Positions 31,281 through 42,275 of a stretch of 64,000 nt of DNA are shown in pieces. Each line of letters starts with the position of its first letter. Position 1 is the stretch's first letter. The position numbers and the translations under genes are program-made. The stretch is from Arion vulgaris (Eukaryota; Mollusca; Gastropoda; Stylommatophora; Arionidae): NCBI GenBank assembly GCA_020796225.1, contig CM036771.1, forward strand, positions 28,812,176 through 28,876,175. The letters run 5' to 3'. The notes under the pieces are model-generated. The model did no database searches, was not told where the DNA came from, and saw nothing but the letters and a program-made list of their open reading frames with translations.

Positions 31281-34252
31281 AGAGTTTCACTTACTTAACT
31301 GCTACTGTCCAAGTGACCATCCACTTGCACTGGTCTCAATTCTAACAAAGAAAACACTTATAGTGAACGGTGACTTCAGTAGTCACTCATAGCGCTGGGG
31401 GCATGATCACATGGACAGTAGGGGCGAGGAGCTTGGGACGTGAATTGGAACTACTGCACAATAATGTAGAAATTTCACGAAAGCAGGCAGAGACCACTCC
31501 GTACCAAGAACACCCCAACAAATATCAGCATGCCAGGGCTATATTTCAAGGGCCAAGCTGCAGGCCAGGCGGAGGAGCTGGAAGGAAAAAACAGAGTCCA
31601 TAAACTTTGAAAGAGATACCAGAAAACTGTGGAAGCTGGTAAAACAACTTAATGATGAAGGTACAGGAGAAATCCAAGATTGTATTGAACAAAGATGGAA
31701 ACATCCTCACTGGAAAACAAGCAGCTGATCATTTTGCAGACTCCTTTGCTAAAGACAGCAATATTGAAATTAGCACAATGAAACAGCGAGAGATTCGTGA
31801 GAAAAAGCAAAGTGTAGAGCAAGATGAAACCATACCTGAAGTTATGAAGACCCCAATCACATTTAAAGAACTGGAATTGGCGATATCCAAATTAAAATTG
31901 AGAAAATCACCAGGAGCTGATGGCGTGTCCAATGAGATGATTAAGAACTTGAGAACTGCAGCAAAAACAAAGCTACTGCAGATTTACAATAGTTGTTGGA
32001 TCTTGGGTCAAGTTCCACAGACCTGGAGAGAAGCAATCATGATACCTCTCTCGAAACCTGGAAAAGATAGTTCTTCTGTCTCCAGCTACCGACCGATCAG
32101 TCTTATAAGTTGTCTCTGCAAAACAATGGAACGTACAATCAATCTCCAATTGCAGGTGGTATCTTGAAAGTGAAAACATTCTTGTGTCACAGCAAGCAGG
32201 TTTCAGGCAGTGCTACTCTACTGAAGACTAAGCAACATACCTCAGGAGATTGAGGATGCGTTCCAAGATAAGAAACTGGTACTACCGATATGGATAGATC
32301 TAAGGAAAGCCTTTGACGAGGTTTGGAAAGAAGGAATGCTGAAGAAACTGAGAAATTGTAGAATAAAGGGTAGGATATACAGATGGATAAAAGCATACTT
32401 ACATAACAGAAAAGCCAGAGTGCATCTAGATGGTCTCAAGAATAAAAAAGTTATACTGCGCCATGGCGTCCCTCAAGGAGGAGTACTGTTCCCCACACTC
32501 TTCTTGCTTTTCATCAACGATCTGGTTGCTGAGTTACCACAGGTAGTAAAAGTTGCAATGTACGCTGATGATCTGGTAATATGGTGCACAAATGAGTATG
32601 CAACAGTAGCCACAAAATTGATACAAAGAGTAGATGCCTTAACCTCAGGCAAACAGATGGTGTGTCAGCATCAACACAGATAAGTGCAGCACTACACTCT
32701 TTACTCTCTCTCCCGAACAAAAAGCTGGCACCATTCAAATAAATGGAGAACTGCTAAGAGAAAACAACATACCTATCTCAGGTTACATTCGATGATAGAC
32801 TGACGTGGAAGCAGCACATCAACAAAACAGTAGCAAAGACCAGGAGGAAGTTAGCCATCCTGAGAAAATTAAGTGGAACCACATGGGTAGCCAGTCAAAG
32901 AATACTTAAAAATATATATCAGCAGGGCATACGACCACACCTGAAATATGGGTCAGCTGCATGGTGTCCAGCATCAAATACCACATTAGGAGAACTGGAT
33001 AAGGTGCAAAACCAGACGCTTCGTGTCATCACAGGAGCAATGAAATCAACACCAATAGTGGAGATAGAAAGAGTTGGGGGAATACAAGCACTGAGAGAAC
33101 GCAGAGACACAAAAATAATGACGCAGGCAGAAAAGTTTCTGAGTATGCCACCACCCAATGCAAAACAGATTCCAAAATCTAGCAATGGGGCGGCTGAAAA
33201 GAAGCAGTTTTATTCATCAGGCCAAAAGACTAAATAGGCAAACTTCAGACCTACCAAAGTTGGCATTCCCCTAAAGTCTGTGCCAGAGCAAACCCATTAG
33301 AGAGAGGAGACTGAACTAGAAATATGTATCCAGACAGAAATTAAAGGAATACTCGACAAGGATGAGCAGATCAGCATACAACGCAAGACAGTCACTCTCA
33401 GTTTACTTGATGAAAAATACCCACATGATCTCTGGGTCCGGGTATACACGGATGGGTCAGCAGAAAATACAGTGAAGAATGGAGAAGCAGGAGTGTACAT
33501 AGAATACCCAAACAACGCTAGAGATGCGATTAAAGTACCAACATGGAAATTCTGTCACAACTATGATGCAGAAATTCAGGCAATCAAGGTGGCAACTGAG
33601 AAACTATTGAATACCAGACTCGATCCTCAACATGTTGTATTTTTGACTTATGCAAAATCAGCACTCCAAGCACTCCAGTCCAGAAAATTGCCAGGTCTAC
33701 AGACCCTACTGTCTAAACTGTTTCATGACATCGCAGGGTCGTCTTGCAGTGGATACCCTCTCACTGTGGAATACCAGGAATTGAAACAGCAGACCGATTG
33801 GCCAAGGAAGGTGCTGCAGGAGAGCGACCGGACGTGCCAGCTACCTACCACCAAAAGAAATGGATGATTAAATCAATGAGAAAGCCACAAATACCAACAC
33901 AAGACGATTACTATAATATGAGCAGATTGGAACAAGTTGTCATTCTGCGCCTTAGAACAGGACACAATCGATTCCGCAGCCACATGTATACAAAATTCAA
34001 GATTGGCAATTCAGCCATGTGGACAGGCACGCCAGACTACAGTAAACTTTAAGACTGCCCCGAATATGATACACTGAGGCAAACTCACTGGCATAATGAA
34101 AGAACACTCGATGGGAACGCAAGAGAAAGAACACTCGACAGGAAACTACATGGATCTCTGTGTGAGCTATAAAAGACAGTGAAGTTCATACAAGAGACAA
34201 CATTGAATATATAGACAAATTTCAAGCGAACGAAAGGAAGGAAGGACTAACT
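31281..34252 (+). mobile_element. LINE B2, main segment (endonuclease end to 3' tail)
   Basis: Continues B2 after the RTE C insertion: end of endonuclease with VNGDFSSHS near 31356-31390, RT, RNase H and a C-terminal tail. The 3' end at about 34250 (CAAGCGAACGAAAGGAAGG) is repeated in B4 at 43570-43590, which fixes it as the family end. Total B2 is roughly 3.2 kb and lacks the 5' region. Confidence 0.87.
31620..34150 (+). pseudogene. LINE B2 reverse transcriptase and RNase H (broken)
   Basis: RT region: LRKSPGADGVSNEMIKNL, TWREAIMIPLSKPGKDSS, SYRPISLISCLCKTMER, LRKAFDEVWKEGMLKKL-like box A near 32300-32345, LRHGVPQGGVLFPTLFLLFI at about 32456-32515, and MYADDLVIW with YADD at 32561-32572. 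RNase H: VRVYTDGSAENTVKNGEAGV from 33437 with the first catalytic Asp; the second motif reads FLTYAKSALQAL where other copies have FLTDSLSA, so a catalytic Asp is now Tyr. WIPSHCGIPGIETADRLAKE at about 33747-33805 is the third motif. VILRLRTGHNRFRSHMYTKF and DCPEYDTLRQTHW follow. Several frameshifts. It resembles the I/Jockey group with RNase H. Confidence 0.87.
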
Positions 34253-34570
34253 AGAAAGTGTAAAACACAATATTCAGAATAAATACAAGTATTGTTAATT
34301 GCGTTCGACTTTGAAAACTACAAACTTCCGTCTTACAACAAACCGGTTGAATCATTGAGCTTTGAAGCAAAGTGTGACGTATTAACATTTCAAATTGTGT
34401 TCAAACTCTATTGAAAGTTTTTATTTCATATAAATGTTTATATTTTCTACAGTTTGCTATTTTTGGAGTTGCGAAAGTACTTAGTCATTAGTTGACCGCA
34501 ACTTACCGGAAGACTTATTTTTAGAAATTGTTGGAAAGTGTCAGCTATTTTTAGATATGTTGTAAATAGT
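34253..34570. other. Unassigned spacer
   Basis: AT-rich, no gene. GTACTTAGTCATTAGTTGAC at 34478-34497 recurs in inverted orientation at about 62132-62152. TGTAAATAGT at 34561-34570 is the left TSD of E3. Confidence 0.5.
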
Positions 34571-35120
34571 ATAACAGATGTATAACAGAAATTAAAAGAG
34601 AATAGGAATGGCCAAGGATAATTTCAATAGTATGAGAAAGTTACTGACATCCAAACAAATCACAAACAGGCTAAAAATGAGAATGATCAAATGCTATATA
34701 TATCCTACATTAATGTATGGCTCTGAAACATGGACAGTGAACAAGCAGTTAGAAGACAGAATTGATGCATTTGAGATGTGGATATATAGAAGAACAGGCA
34801 GAGTTTCATGGACAGAAAAACAGACAAATAAACAAGTTTTAGGAAAACTAGGCATGAAGAAACAATTATTAAGAGAAATAAAATTCAGACAAGTAAAGTA
34901 TTTTGGGCACATAAAAGACATGACACCATGATAAAACATTTACTAGAGGGAAAGTTGAGGGGGAGAAGAGCAAGAGGAAGACCGAGAGATAAGTGGGAGG
35001 AAACTTTAAGAAATGGACAGGTTACAGTCTTGGCAGTGTGCAACACTAAGGAAAGACAGAGGATGCTGGAGATTCATTGCAACCAACCTTCGATGTGGAG
35101 ACGGCACCTGATGATGATGA
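34571..35120 (+). mobile_element. 5'-truncated RTE/BovB-like LINE E3 with exact 10-bp TSD
   Basis: Flanked by identical TGTAAATAGT (34561-34570 and 35121-35130). Plus strand, nearly intact: SMRKLLTSKQITNRLKMRMI, YGSETWTVNKQLEDRIDAFE, MWIYRRTGRVSWTEKQTNKQ, FRQVKYFGHIKDM, one frameshift, then LEGKLRGRRARGRPRDKWEE. The end is CACCTGATGATGATGA. This is the C-terminal domain after RT. One frameshift in 500 bases and a perfect TSD make it one of the youngest insertions here. Confidence 0.9.
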
Positions 35121-35130
35121 TGTAAATAGT

Positions 35131-35574
35131 CGTAGACAGTCCATTTTGAGAACCAGGGAATTCAAATTTTGTATTGGACGCATGGTATGTCGATAGCGCA
35201 ATAGTATTCGAAGTTATTAGCGCAATAGTATTCGGAAGTAGTATTCAGTATTGCGCAATTTGTAAATTTTTATGTCGATACCGGAAAGTCAATCACTTGC
35301 ATTTGAATTTATTCTTTGAGGGCGAATCAATCTTGCTAATGAATCCTGCGTCAATGCATTGGATCTTTTACAGTTATGCCAGAAAACAAGGTCAGTAGCG
35401 TTGAATTTCTGCAGAATCGTGGTATTGTACATTCTGTAAGATTGTACATTAGAAGAAGCATGTAGTTGTTTAGAAATTATTATGAATCATATAATACTGC
35501 TGGACTTTGTCTCGCAAGTTGACAACCATATAATATTATAATATATATTCATAATATTGTGACTTCAAGAGTTA
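35131..35574. other. Spacer with short direct repeats
   Basis: GCGCAATAGTATTCG occurs twice at 35197-35240, with an inverted ATTGCGCAA nearby at 35250. No gene recognised; this could be part of the terminal region of the adjacent Merlin transposon. Confidence 0.4.
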
Positions 35575-36079
35575 AGAATGTCGCCAGGTTCAACTGTTGA
35601 CTGGTCTTAATTACCTCCGGGAGGTATGTGCTAATATTCTTGTACTAAACCCTGCAGTTGAGATTCATGAGAGCATATTTACTAGGAGGAAAAATCACGT
35701 TGAGCGAATTTTGCACAACCGTGGGTTACTGGGTATTTGGTATCTATCATGAGACCAGCAGAATGTTCATGTTCTGTGTTTTTGACAGAACAGCAGCAAC
35801 GCTGCTACCAATTATTGAGGCACACATTAGGCCTGGTACTATTATTGTTTCCGACCAATGGCGTACCTACAACAGAGTGGGACATATTGTTGGATATCAT
35901 CATCTGACAGTTAACCACTGACATTCCAGGAATTTTGTTGAGCCTACCACGGGTGCACATACATGCATCAAACGGCTGTGGAGATCAGCAAAGGAGACAC
36001 ACAAAAAACAGTATGGTACTCACAGGCATATGCTAGAGTACTACTTGTGCGAATTTATGTGGCGTCAGCATTGTAGGTA
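35575..36079 (+). pseudogene. Merlin-type (IS1016/ISXO2-like) DDE transposase, broken
   Basis: Plus strand residues match the ISXO2-like transposase fold. From 35590, SPGSTVDW, LREVCANILVLNPAVEIHES, IFTRRKNHVERIL; after a frameshift near 35705, YWVFGIYHETSRMFMFCVFD, RTAATLLPIIEAHIRPGTII, VSDQWRTYNRVGHIVGYHHL, TVNH, a TGA at 35919, then HSRNFVEPTTGAHTCIKRLW and LEYYLCEFMWRQHCRY to a stop at 36079. SDQWRTY carries the second Asp and CEFMWR the Glu. The first catalytic Asp, expected in VEIDES, is His here (VEIHES). So it has one frameshift, one stop and a lost active-site residue. The N-terminal zinc-ribbon part is missing. Confidence 0.85.
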
Positions 36080-36254
36080 TTGACATCTTCAATGCCATTC
36101 TCGCTGACATAGTTGTTTTTGGCCTCCCTATGAACACCTGCCTTTTTTATTCAGACTGCTGGTCCACAACGAACACATTCCCGTTTTATTCAAACTGCTG
36201 GTCCACTATGAAAACATGCATTTTTGAATTCAAAATATTGTTTTGGTATATTCG
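36080..36254. repeat. Twofold direct repeat after the Merlin relic
   Basis: TTTATTCAGACTGCTGGTCC and TTTATTCAAACTGCTGGTCC lie about 44 bases apart, each followed by AC and a GAA/AAC stretch. It may be part of the transposon 3' end. Confidence 0.5.
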
Positions 36255-36345
36255 CAGACCAACAGATAAAGCAGCCTCAGAGGCTATCAAGGATTGAACC
36301 CACAGCCACAGAGATCTCCACATTGCAGTTATATGCCACGGAAAC
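36255..36345 (-). repeat. tRNA-like fragment
   Basis: On the minus strand GTGGCATATAACTGCAATG (A-box-like) is followed about 35 bases later by GTGGGTTCAATCC, a good B box. The stems do not pair as a full tRNA. It is most likely the head of a decayed tRNA-derived SINE. Confidence 0.3.
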
Positions 36346-36393
36346 AACAACCACCTTGCACAACAATTTTGTAGGTATTGCTTTTATCTCTGC

Positions 36394-39300
36394 AGATCTC
36401 TCTTTGCCTTTTTACCCTGATGGGGCATAGGTCCTCAACCAACGCATGCCAAGTCTTCCTATCTCTAGCTATCTCCTGCAGCTCTTCTTTATATTGTTGA
36501 TCTCAGCCTCCAAATCTCGTCTCCATGTATTTCTCTGCCTCCTCTTCTTTCGCTGTCCCTGCGGGTTCCAGGCAAGGACCCTTGTTATATTTCCCTCTGG
36601 TTTTCGCAAAGTGTGTCCTATCCAGCGCAGTCTTTTTTTTAACCCGTTCGTTCACTGGAATCTGTCTTGTTCTCTCCATAAGTTCCTCATTTGTGACCCT
36701 ATCATACCATCTTAGTTCCTCTATTCTGCGCATACACCAGTTGATGAATGTTTGCAATTTATGCGCTATTGTTTTAGTTGTTCTCCATATTTCTGACCCA
36801 TACAGTAGAACTGCTTTAACTATAGAGTTAATTATCCAAATTTTTTGTTCTAGATTTGATTTCTTTAGACTTCCATATGTTTCCCAGTGCAATGAAAGCT
36901 CCTCTTGTCTTCTGTATTCTTATTTTAACATCTCTTTCTGTTCCACCCTCTTTGTCTACGTTGCTGCCCAAATATGTGTATGATTCTACCTCTTGAAGTG
37001 GATTTCACCCAGGAGATCGAGTTGTCGTTTGCTTGGTTAATTCTCAATATCTTTGTCTTTACCTTATGAATGTTTAGCCCTAGTTGCTGGGACCTTAGAT
37101 TCAATGTGTTTAACTTATCTTGCATCTGATTTCGTGAATGTGACAGAAGGGCTATATCATCAGCGAAGTCTAGATCATCTAGTTGCTCTATCAGTGTCCA
37201 TTGGATTCCATTTCTGGTGTTAGTTACTGTGGTCTTCATAATCCAGTCTATTGTCAGTAAGAACAACAAAGGTGATAGAAGACATTCCTGACGACTCCTG
37301 TTTCTATTCCAAAAGTGTCTGTTAGTTTACCTTCATGAAGAACTCTACATTTCATATCTGTATATGTTGCTTTTATTAAGTTAATAATTTTCTGTGGGAT
37401 TCCATAATGCCTCATCAATTTCCAAAGGGTTTTCCTATCAATACTGTCAAAAGCCTTCTCATAATCCACAAATTCGATATAAAGTGGGGATTTCCATTCA
37501 ATACTTTGCTCTATTATTATGCGTAATGTAGCTCTCTGGTCAGCACAGGATCTATTTGGTCGGAAGCCTGCCTGTTCATCTCTTAGCTTTATATCGATGA
37601 CATCTCTCCAAGATTACTCTGCTTAGTATATTCCCAGGTGCTGACAATAGCATTATTCCCATATAGTTTTCACACTTCTGAAGGTCCCCTTTCTTTGGTA
37701 GCTTCACCAGGTATCCTTCTCCAGTTTGCTGGTATTTCTTCGGTCTCCCAGATTCTGCTAAATAATACAGTATTTCTGTTGATGTGTTTATGTTGGCATC
37801 TAACCGCCTCGGCAGAAATACCATCTAATCTCGAGCCGTTTCCCATCTTTCAAAGTTTAATCGCTGTACCTTAATCTTTCCTCCTTTGATGGTTTCTCAC
37901 AGTTGATGCCCAAGTCAATTTCTGCTGGTTGGATATCTAGGGGGTTTGTAGGTGCTGGTCTGTTCAGAAGTCCCTTGAAGTATTCCATCCATCTTTCCAT
38001 TTGGTCTCTAACATTAGTGATAGTTTCCCCACTACTATTTTTGATCAGCCCATTTGGTGGACTATTTTCCTGCAAGCTTTCTAGTGATGTTGTAAAGATC
38101 CCTAAGGTTTCCTTTTCCTGCAGCTACCTCTGCTTCTCTTGCTAGATCTTCTACCTATTGTCTTTTATCTAACCTTATTTGTTTCTTCACTTTCTTGCTA
38201 GCTTCTGTGTATTTTTCCTGGGCTATGGCAGTTCTAGTTTTGCTATTATTTAAATCTGCTTTCCTCTTTTTCCTTTCTTCTTTTTCCTTGAGAGTTTCTG
38301 GAGTTATCCATGCCTTATGATTCCGCTCCTTCTTTCCTAATACCTCTGTGTATGTTTCATTCCAAATATTTTTGGCGTGCATTATTCCGCACTACATCAT
38401 CTTCTAATTGCCGCAAAACCTCATACTTATTAGAAACTGTGGCCGTGAACTGTTCCTTTGTTTCTTGACTTCTGAGGTATCCTACATTATATTGGTGTCT
38501 ATGTTCATGGGGTGTTATGTATCACTTAAGCTTCAGTTTAATTTTACTTATCAGCAAATGGTGATCCGAATCTACATCTGCCCCCTTAGAACCCTTAATC
38601 TTGTAGAGATGACCTGAATTTCTTGTTTATGCATATGTAGTCCATTTGATTTTCTGTTCTGTGGTCTGGTGATACCCAGGTTGCTTTATGTATTCTTTTA
38701 TGTGGAAAGACACTTCCACCTATGATGTATTGATTCTCGCAGAAATTAGTGAATAGTTCTCGATTTTCGTTCATTATCCCTAGTCCGTGTTTCCCCATGA
38801 TCTCCTCGTAGCCTATGTTGTCCAAACCTATTTTGGCATTGAGGTCACCCATCAGAATTTTAATGTTCCCATTTCTCTGATTATCTATAGTATTTTGAAG
38901 TTTTATGTAAAATTCCTCTTTTAACTTTTCCTCTTTATCATTGGTAGGTGCACAACACTGGGTCACATTCAAGAATACTTTCTATTTGGTGGTTCTGAAT
39001 GTTGCTGTGATTATCCTAGGACTCACTGCTTCCCATTTTATTAGTGCATTCTCCGCTTCTTTAGATAGCATTAAAGCCACTCCTTCGCTATGGGGGGCAT
39101 TTTCTTCCATATGGTCTGAGAACAGCATTGTTTCTCCTGTGTTTAGACGTTGTTTGCCTGCACCATTCCACCTAGTTTCACATAATCCCAAAATGCCTAT
39201 CCCGTGAAATTTTATCTAATTTACAACCTGTGCTGTCTTTCCCATTTCATACATACTTCTAACATTCCAGGTGCCAATTCTGGAGCTTTTCCTAGGTAAA

Positions 39301-39569
39301 GGAAGATAATCTGCGTGCAGACTCCTTGCTGCTTTCTCTGCATCGCTTCATACCTCTTCTAGAAGAGCTTCTTTTCCTCTTGCTTGGCACAGTTTTTATT
39401 TTATTTTTATGACTTGTTCATGGTTGGTTGGATTTTGTGGCTAAAATTTTCTACTGGATAGGGTAGCCAGCCGACGCCTAAACCCCACCTTAGTTGCCTC
39501 TTACAACATGCCTTGTAGGTTGCAGTGCCGCTTTTTCATTGCTCCTTGAGCCCCATCAACACACGGGCG
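36394..39569 (-). mobile_element. Full-length RTE-like LINE A2 (3.18 kb), TSD ATCTCTGC
   Basis: From 39569 downward it begins CGCCCGTGTGTTGATGGGGC, has the 5' head with GGCATGTTGTAAGAGGCAAC, endonuclease, RT and the 3' end CATCAGGGTAAAAAGGCAAAG with a GAGA tail at 36394-36410. ATCTCTGC is found on both sides (36386-36393 and 39570-39577). The length matches A3 (3,190 bp), so both are full-length. Several frameshifts inactivate it. Confidence 0.88.
36503..39191 (-). pseudogene. RTE A2 endonuclease/reverse transcriptase (broken)
   Basis: Endonuclease: MGLCETRWNGAGKQRLNTGE (catalytic Glu), EGVALMLSKEAENALIKWEA, then ILMGDLNAKIGLDNIGYEEI (Asp, Asn), SPDHRTENQMDYICINKKFR. RT: LLNRPAPTNPLDIQPAEIDL, an altered GIPAEA region, DYEKAFDSIDRKTLWKLMRH (box A) near 37465-37400, and LDDLDFADDIALLSHSRNQM with the catalytic DD near 37160. 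C-terminus: FINWCMRRIEELRWYDRVTN and VKKKTALDRTHFAKTRGK. The endonuclease is of the RTE/BovB kind (compare the ruminant CFDP2 N-terminus). About eight frameshifts or stops. Confidence 0.86.
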
Positions 39570-39885
39570 ATCTCTGCTTATGTTCGTCTTTATTTCTTTT
39601 GTTATAATTTTGTAGGCTAACCTATTTTCTTCCTTCGCTATTCCCTGTACCTATTTCTCTCTTCTCTGTTGTATTAACCTGTAGTGCACCATTTAAAATC
39701 CACCCATTCTTTCCGACTTTTCATCGTGGAATCATATCTTTGGCTGTCGACAATAGGAAATCTGTAGCATGTATATATGTTGCATATAAATTTGATTTTC
39801 TTTTTCCACTTAGTGTTTGCATTTTTTTTTTTTTTAGTCACATTTTCATGTTTGGTTCGTTAGGGGTTTATTGCTGTATTCTATA
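39570..39885. other. Unassigned spacer
   Basis: No gene. A run of 14 T residues lies near 39822. Confidence 0.45.
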
Positions 39886-40004
39886 CAGTTGAACCTGGAT
39901 AAGTAGAACTCGCAGGGACCGAAGGAAATTGTTCCACTTATCAGAAATTCTACTTATCCAGGTTGCATACATAGTAGAGAATGTACACTAATACCACGCA
40001 GTAG

Positions 40005-40253
40005 TCGCCGAGTGATTACCGGGCCCAAATTTGGGGTGTAAAGAATAGAATCACTGTTACCTGCCACGCATGTCGTAAAAGGCGACTAAGGAGGTTTGGC
40101 TGAAATCGGATGCACATGTCCTAAACGTGTAGAATTCTATGCGTTTAGGGCCTACCAAACCAATGTGCAACGCATACACGTTCTTGGCAAAGATCAAACT
40201 TATCACAAAGAGTGATTAAAATTGGTCGTTAAGAATGAACGCGAAGAAGAAGA
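40005..40253 (+). mobile_element. SINE-like element S5, full length, TSD ACCACGCAGTAG
   Basis: Best-preserved copy of the S family: 249 bp between identical 12-bp duplications (39993-40004 and 40254-40265). Starts TCGCCGAGTGATTACCGGGC, then CCAAATTTGGGGTGTAAAG, GCATGTCGTAAAAGGCGACT, GGTTTGGCTGAAATCGGATG, CACGTTCTTGGCAAAGATC, TTAAAATTGGTCG and a GAAGAAGAA tail. The tRNA-Ser/Leu-like GCCGAGTGGTTA start suggests a pol III A box; a B box is not obvious. It inserted inside the Tigger element. Confidence 0.93.
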
Positions 40254-40554
40254 ACCACGCAGTAGCATTGAGTAAAACAAGTGTACCACTTAGGAAACAC
40301 CATAAGTTAACAAATAAAGAGCAATACAATATCAGAAATGTTGAAATATTTAATTAGTTTAGAAAACAGAAAATTATAACATGAAAATCCACAAACTAAT
40401 TAAAGAAAAAGTGTATGATTTTGCTTTGCTTTTTGGCTTGTGAAAAATGTCTTTCCATGGCCTGTTTAAAGGCAAAAAATGATAAGGTTACATCATCAGA
40501 ACATCCAGTCTACATCATGTAAATGTTAATTTTATCCATGCATGCCACAATATC

Positions 40555-42275
40555 TCACTGTGATACAGGTTGTGCTTGCAGCCCACAGTCATCATCAGAG
40601 TCAGGGTTGGAATGCTCTGCTGGTTGAATCGTTGGCATATATAGCCCCATAATATCAGTGCTTGAGAGAGTGGCACTGGTAAAAACATCATTGTCAATGT
40701 TCACAAACTCCTCTGGTTCAATGTTCAGCTCTTGATATAACCTAGCAAGTAATGGCTCCACTGAAATATCAGCAACATTACCCTCACTTCTCGTTGATGG
40801 TGTGGAATTCTCATTTACTGGGACATCTACTGCAGGTAAGAAGCCAGCTTGTCTAAAGCAGTTTGCAATTGTTGCAGGCAAAACTCTGTCCCATGCAGTT
40901 TTTAACATTAAAATAGCATCAAGGAGGGTTATCTTGAAATCATCAGAACTGAGGTCAGCATCCATATGACCTACAAGTTTTGACAACATTGTAGATCTGT
41001 AATGAACTTTCAGGTTTTGAATGCTACCTTGATCACAAGGCTGAAGTATTGATGTAGCATTAGGTGGCATAAACAAAAGTTCTGTTGCTTTCAAATTGTT
41101 AATTCTTGTGTGTGCTGAACAATTGTCAACAATTAAAAGAACTTTTCTTTGTTTACTCATCATTGAAAAATCAAATTCTTGTAGCCACTCACTGAAACGT
41201 TCAGACGTCATCCATGACTTTGAATTAGCTCTGTAATTCACACACAATTTTTTCAGGCCTTTGAAGCAACGAGGATTTTTAAATTTTCCAATCACAAATA
41301 AAGGCCATTTTTCACTACTATCCATATTGGAACACACAACCAGTTATTCTTTCTTTTGATTTTTTCCCCCATGACACTTTTCATTTTTGAAACAAAATGT
41401 CTTATCGGGTAACATTCTCCAAAATAAGCCAGTTTCATCTGCATTCCCACAGACATCCACATAATTATATTTAGACAAAGCAGGTTTAAGCACCTCTTCT
41501 CACGACAGTATAAATACACTAACCAGAAAAGCACAGACCACAATCTTCAGACTTAGAACGAGACACTGCAGTCTCAGAGCACACCTCCACAGAATGGGTC
41601 TCAGCGACCTGCACCTTTGGAGCACCAAGGCAGTTCCCAGAGCACATCCTGCAAGACTGCCCTAGTCTGAGTAGTGAGAGATCTGGCCAACAGAAACAAC
41701 ACTACAAGACAAACTATGGGAACCGGTGAAGACCTCAAGCGCACCGCCCTGTTTATGACACATACCGGAGTAGTCGCATAGCAAAAGTTGATCGCAGAAG
41801 CAGGAAGCACCTCTTCTGTCCATGAATGCGTCGCCGCTTCATCAACTGATCGTTTTTCTCCACACATACTCTTGTATGTTAAGCAATGTCGTTTTTTGAA
41901 ACGATCCTACCAGCCATTACTACATTTCCAGTCTGTCTGGCCTCCAAGACGTGCAAATTCCTCTGCTTTTCAATAATTAATGGCCCACTTACAGGTACAT
42001 TTGCCGACCTAAGCACAGCGAACCATTTTAAAAGGGCTGTATCAACAAAATCACACGTAGCTGTTCTAGCTCGCTGTCTGTCACTGTTGATTTGACATTC
42101 GAAAAACAACTTTCTGTATCGGTCTTTATGTTTTAAAATTCCCGAAAACGTCGATTTTGGAATAGCATATTCTCTAGCTATATCCACTTTCTTCTTACCA
42201 TTATGCTCAAGCTCTTCCAATAGCTCAATTTTTTTTTAAAGTTAAAGTAGTAAGCGTTCGACCGCCAGCCGCCAT
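40555..42275 (-). pseudogene. Tigger/pogo transposase (CENP-B-like), interrupted
   Basis: A cut-and-paste transposase. From ATG at 42275: MAAGGRTLTTLTLKKK, one-base slip, LLEELEHNGKKKVDIAREYA, IPKSTFSGILKHKDRYRKLF (CENP-B N-terminal helix-turn-helix), then RTATCDFVDTALLKWFAVLR and, after a frameshift, DRFKKRHCLTYKSMCGEKRS (second, Tc5-type DNA-binding domain). A 304-bp LINE tail interrupts. Catalytic domain: YVDVCGNADETGLFWRMLPD (first Asp), KKLCVNYRANSKSWMTSERF, KVLLIVDNCSAHTRINNLKA (second Asp), FMPPNATSILQPCDQGSIQN (third Asp), then 140 acidic C-terminal residues. The triad DDD is intact; a stop and two frameshifts remain besides the insertion. Confidence 0.92.
41501..41804 (+). mobile_element. 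5'-truncated LINE tail inserted in the Tigger transposase, TSD AAGCACCTCTTCT
   Basis: A 304-bp insertion between identical 13-bp copies (41488-41500 and 41805-41817). Plus strand TTIFRLRTRHCSLRAHLHRM matches the VILRLRTGHNRLRSHMYTKF block of LINE B; AGCACATCCTGCAAGACTGCCC encodes the EHILQDCP-type motif in another frame; DLKRTALFMTHTGVV is the usual LINE C-terminus. Ends AAAGTTGATCGCAGAAGCAG. It splits the transposase between its DNA-binding and catalytic parts. Confidence 0.9.

Noticed and set aside
36446..38617. Plus-strand hydrophobic frames
   Set aside because: Antisense shadows of RTE A2.
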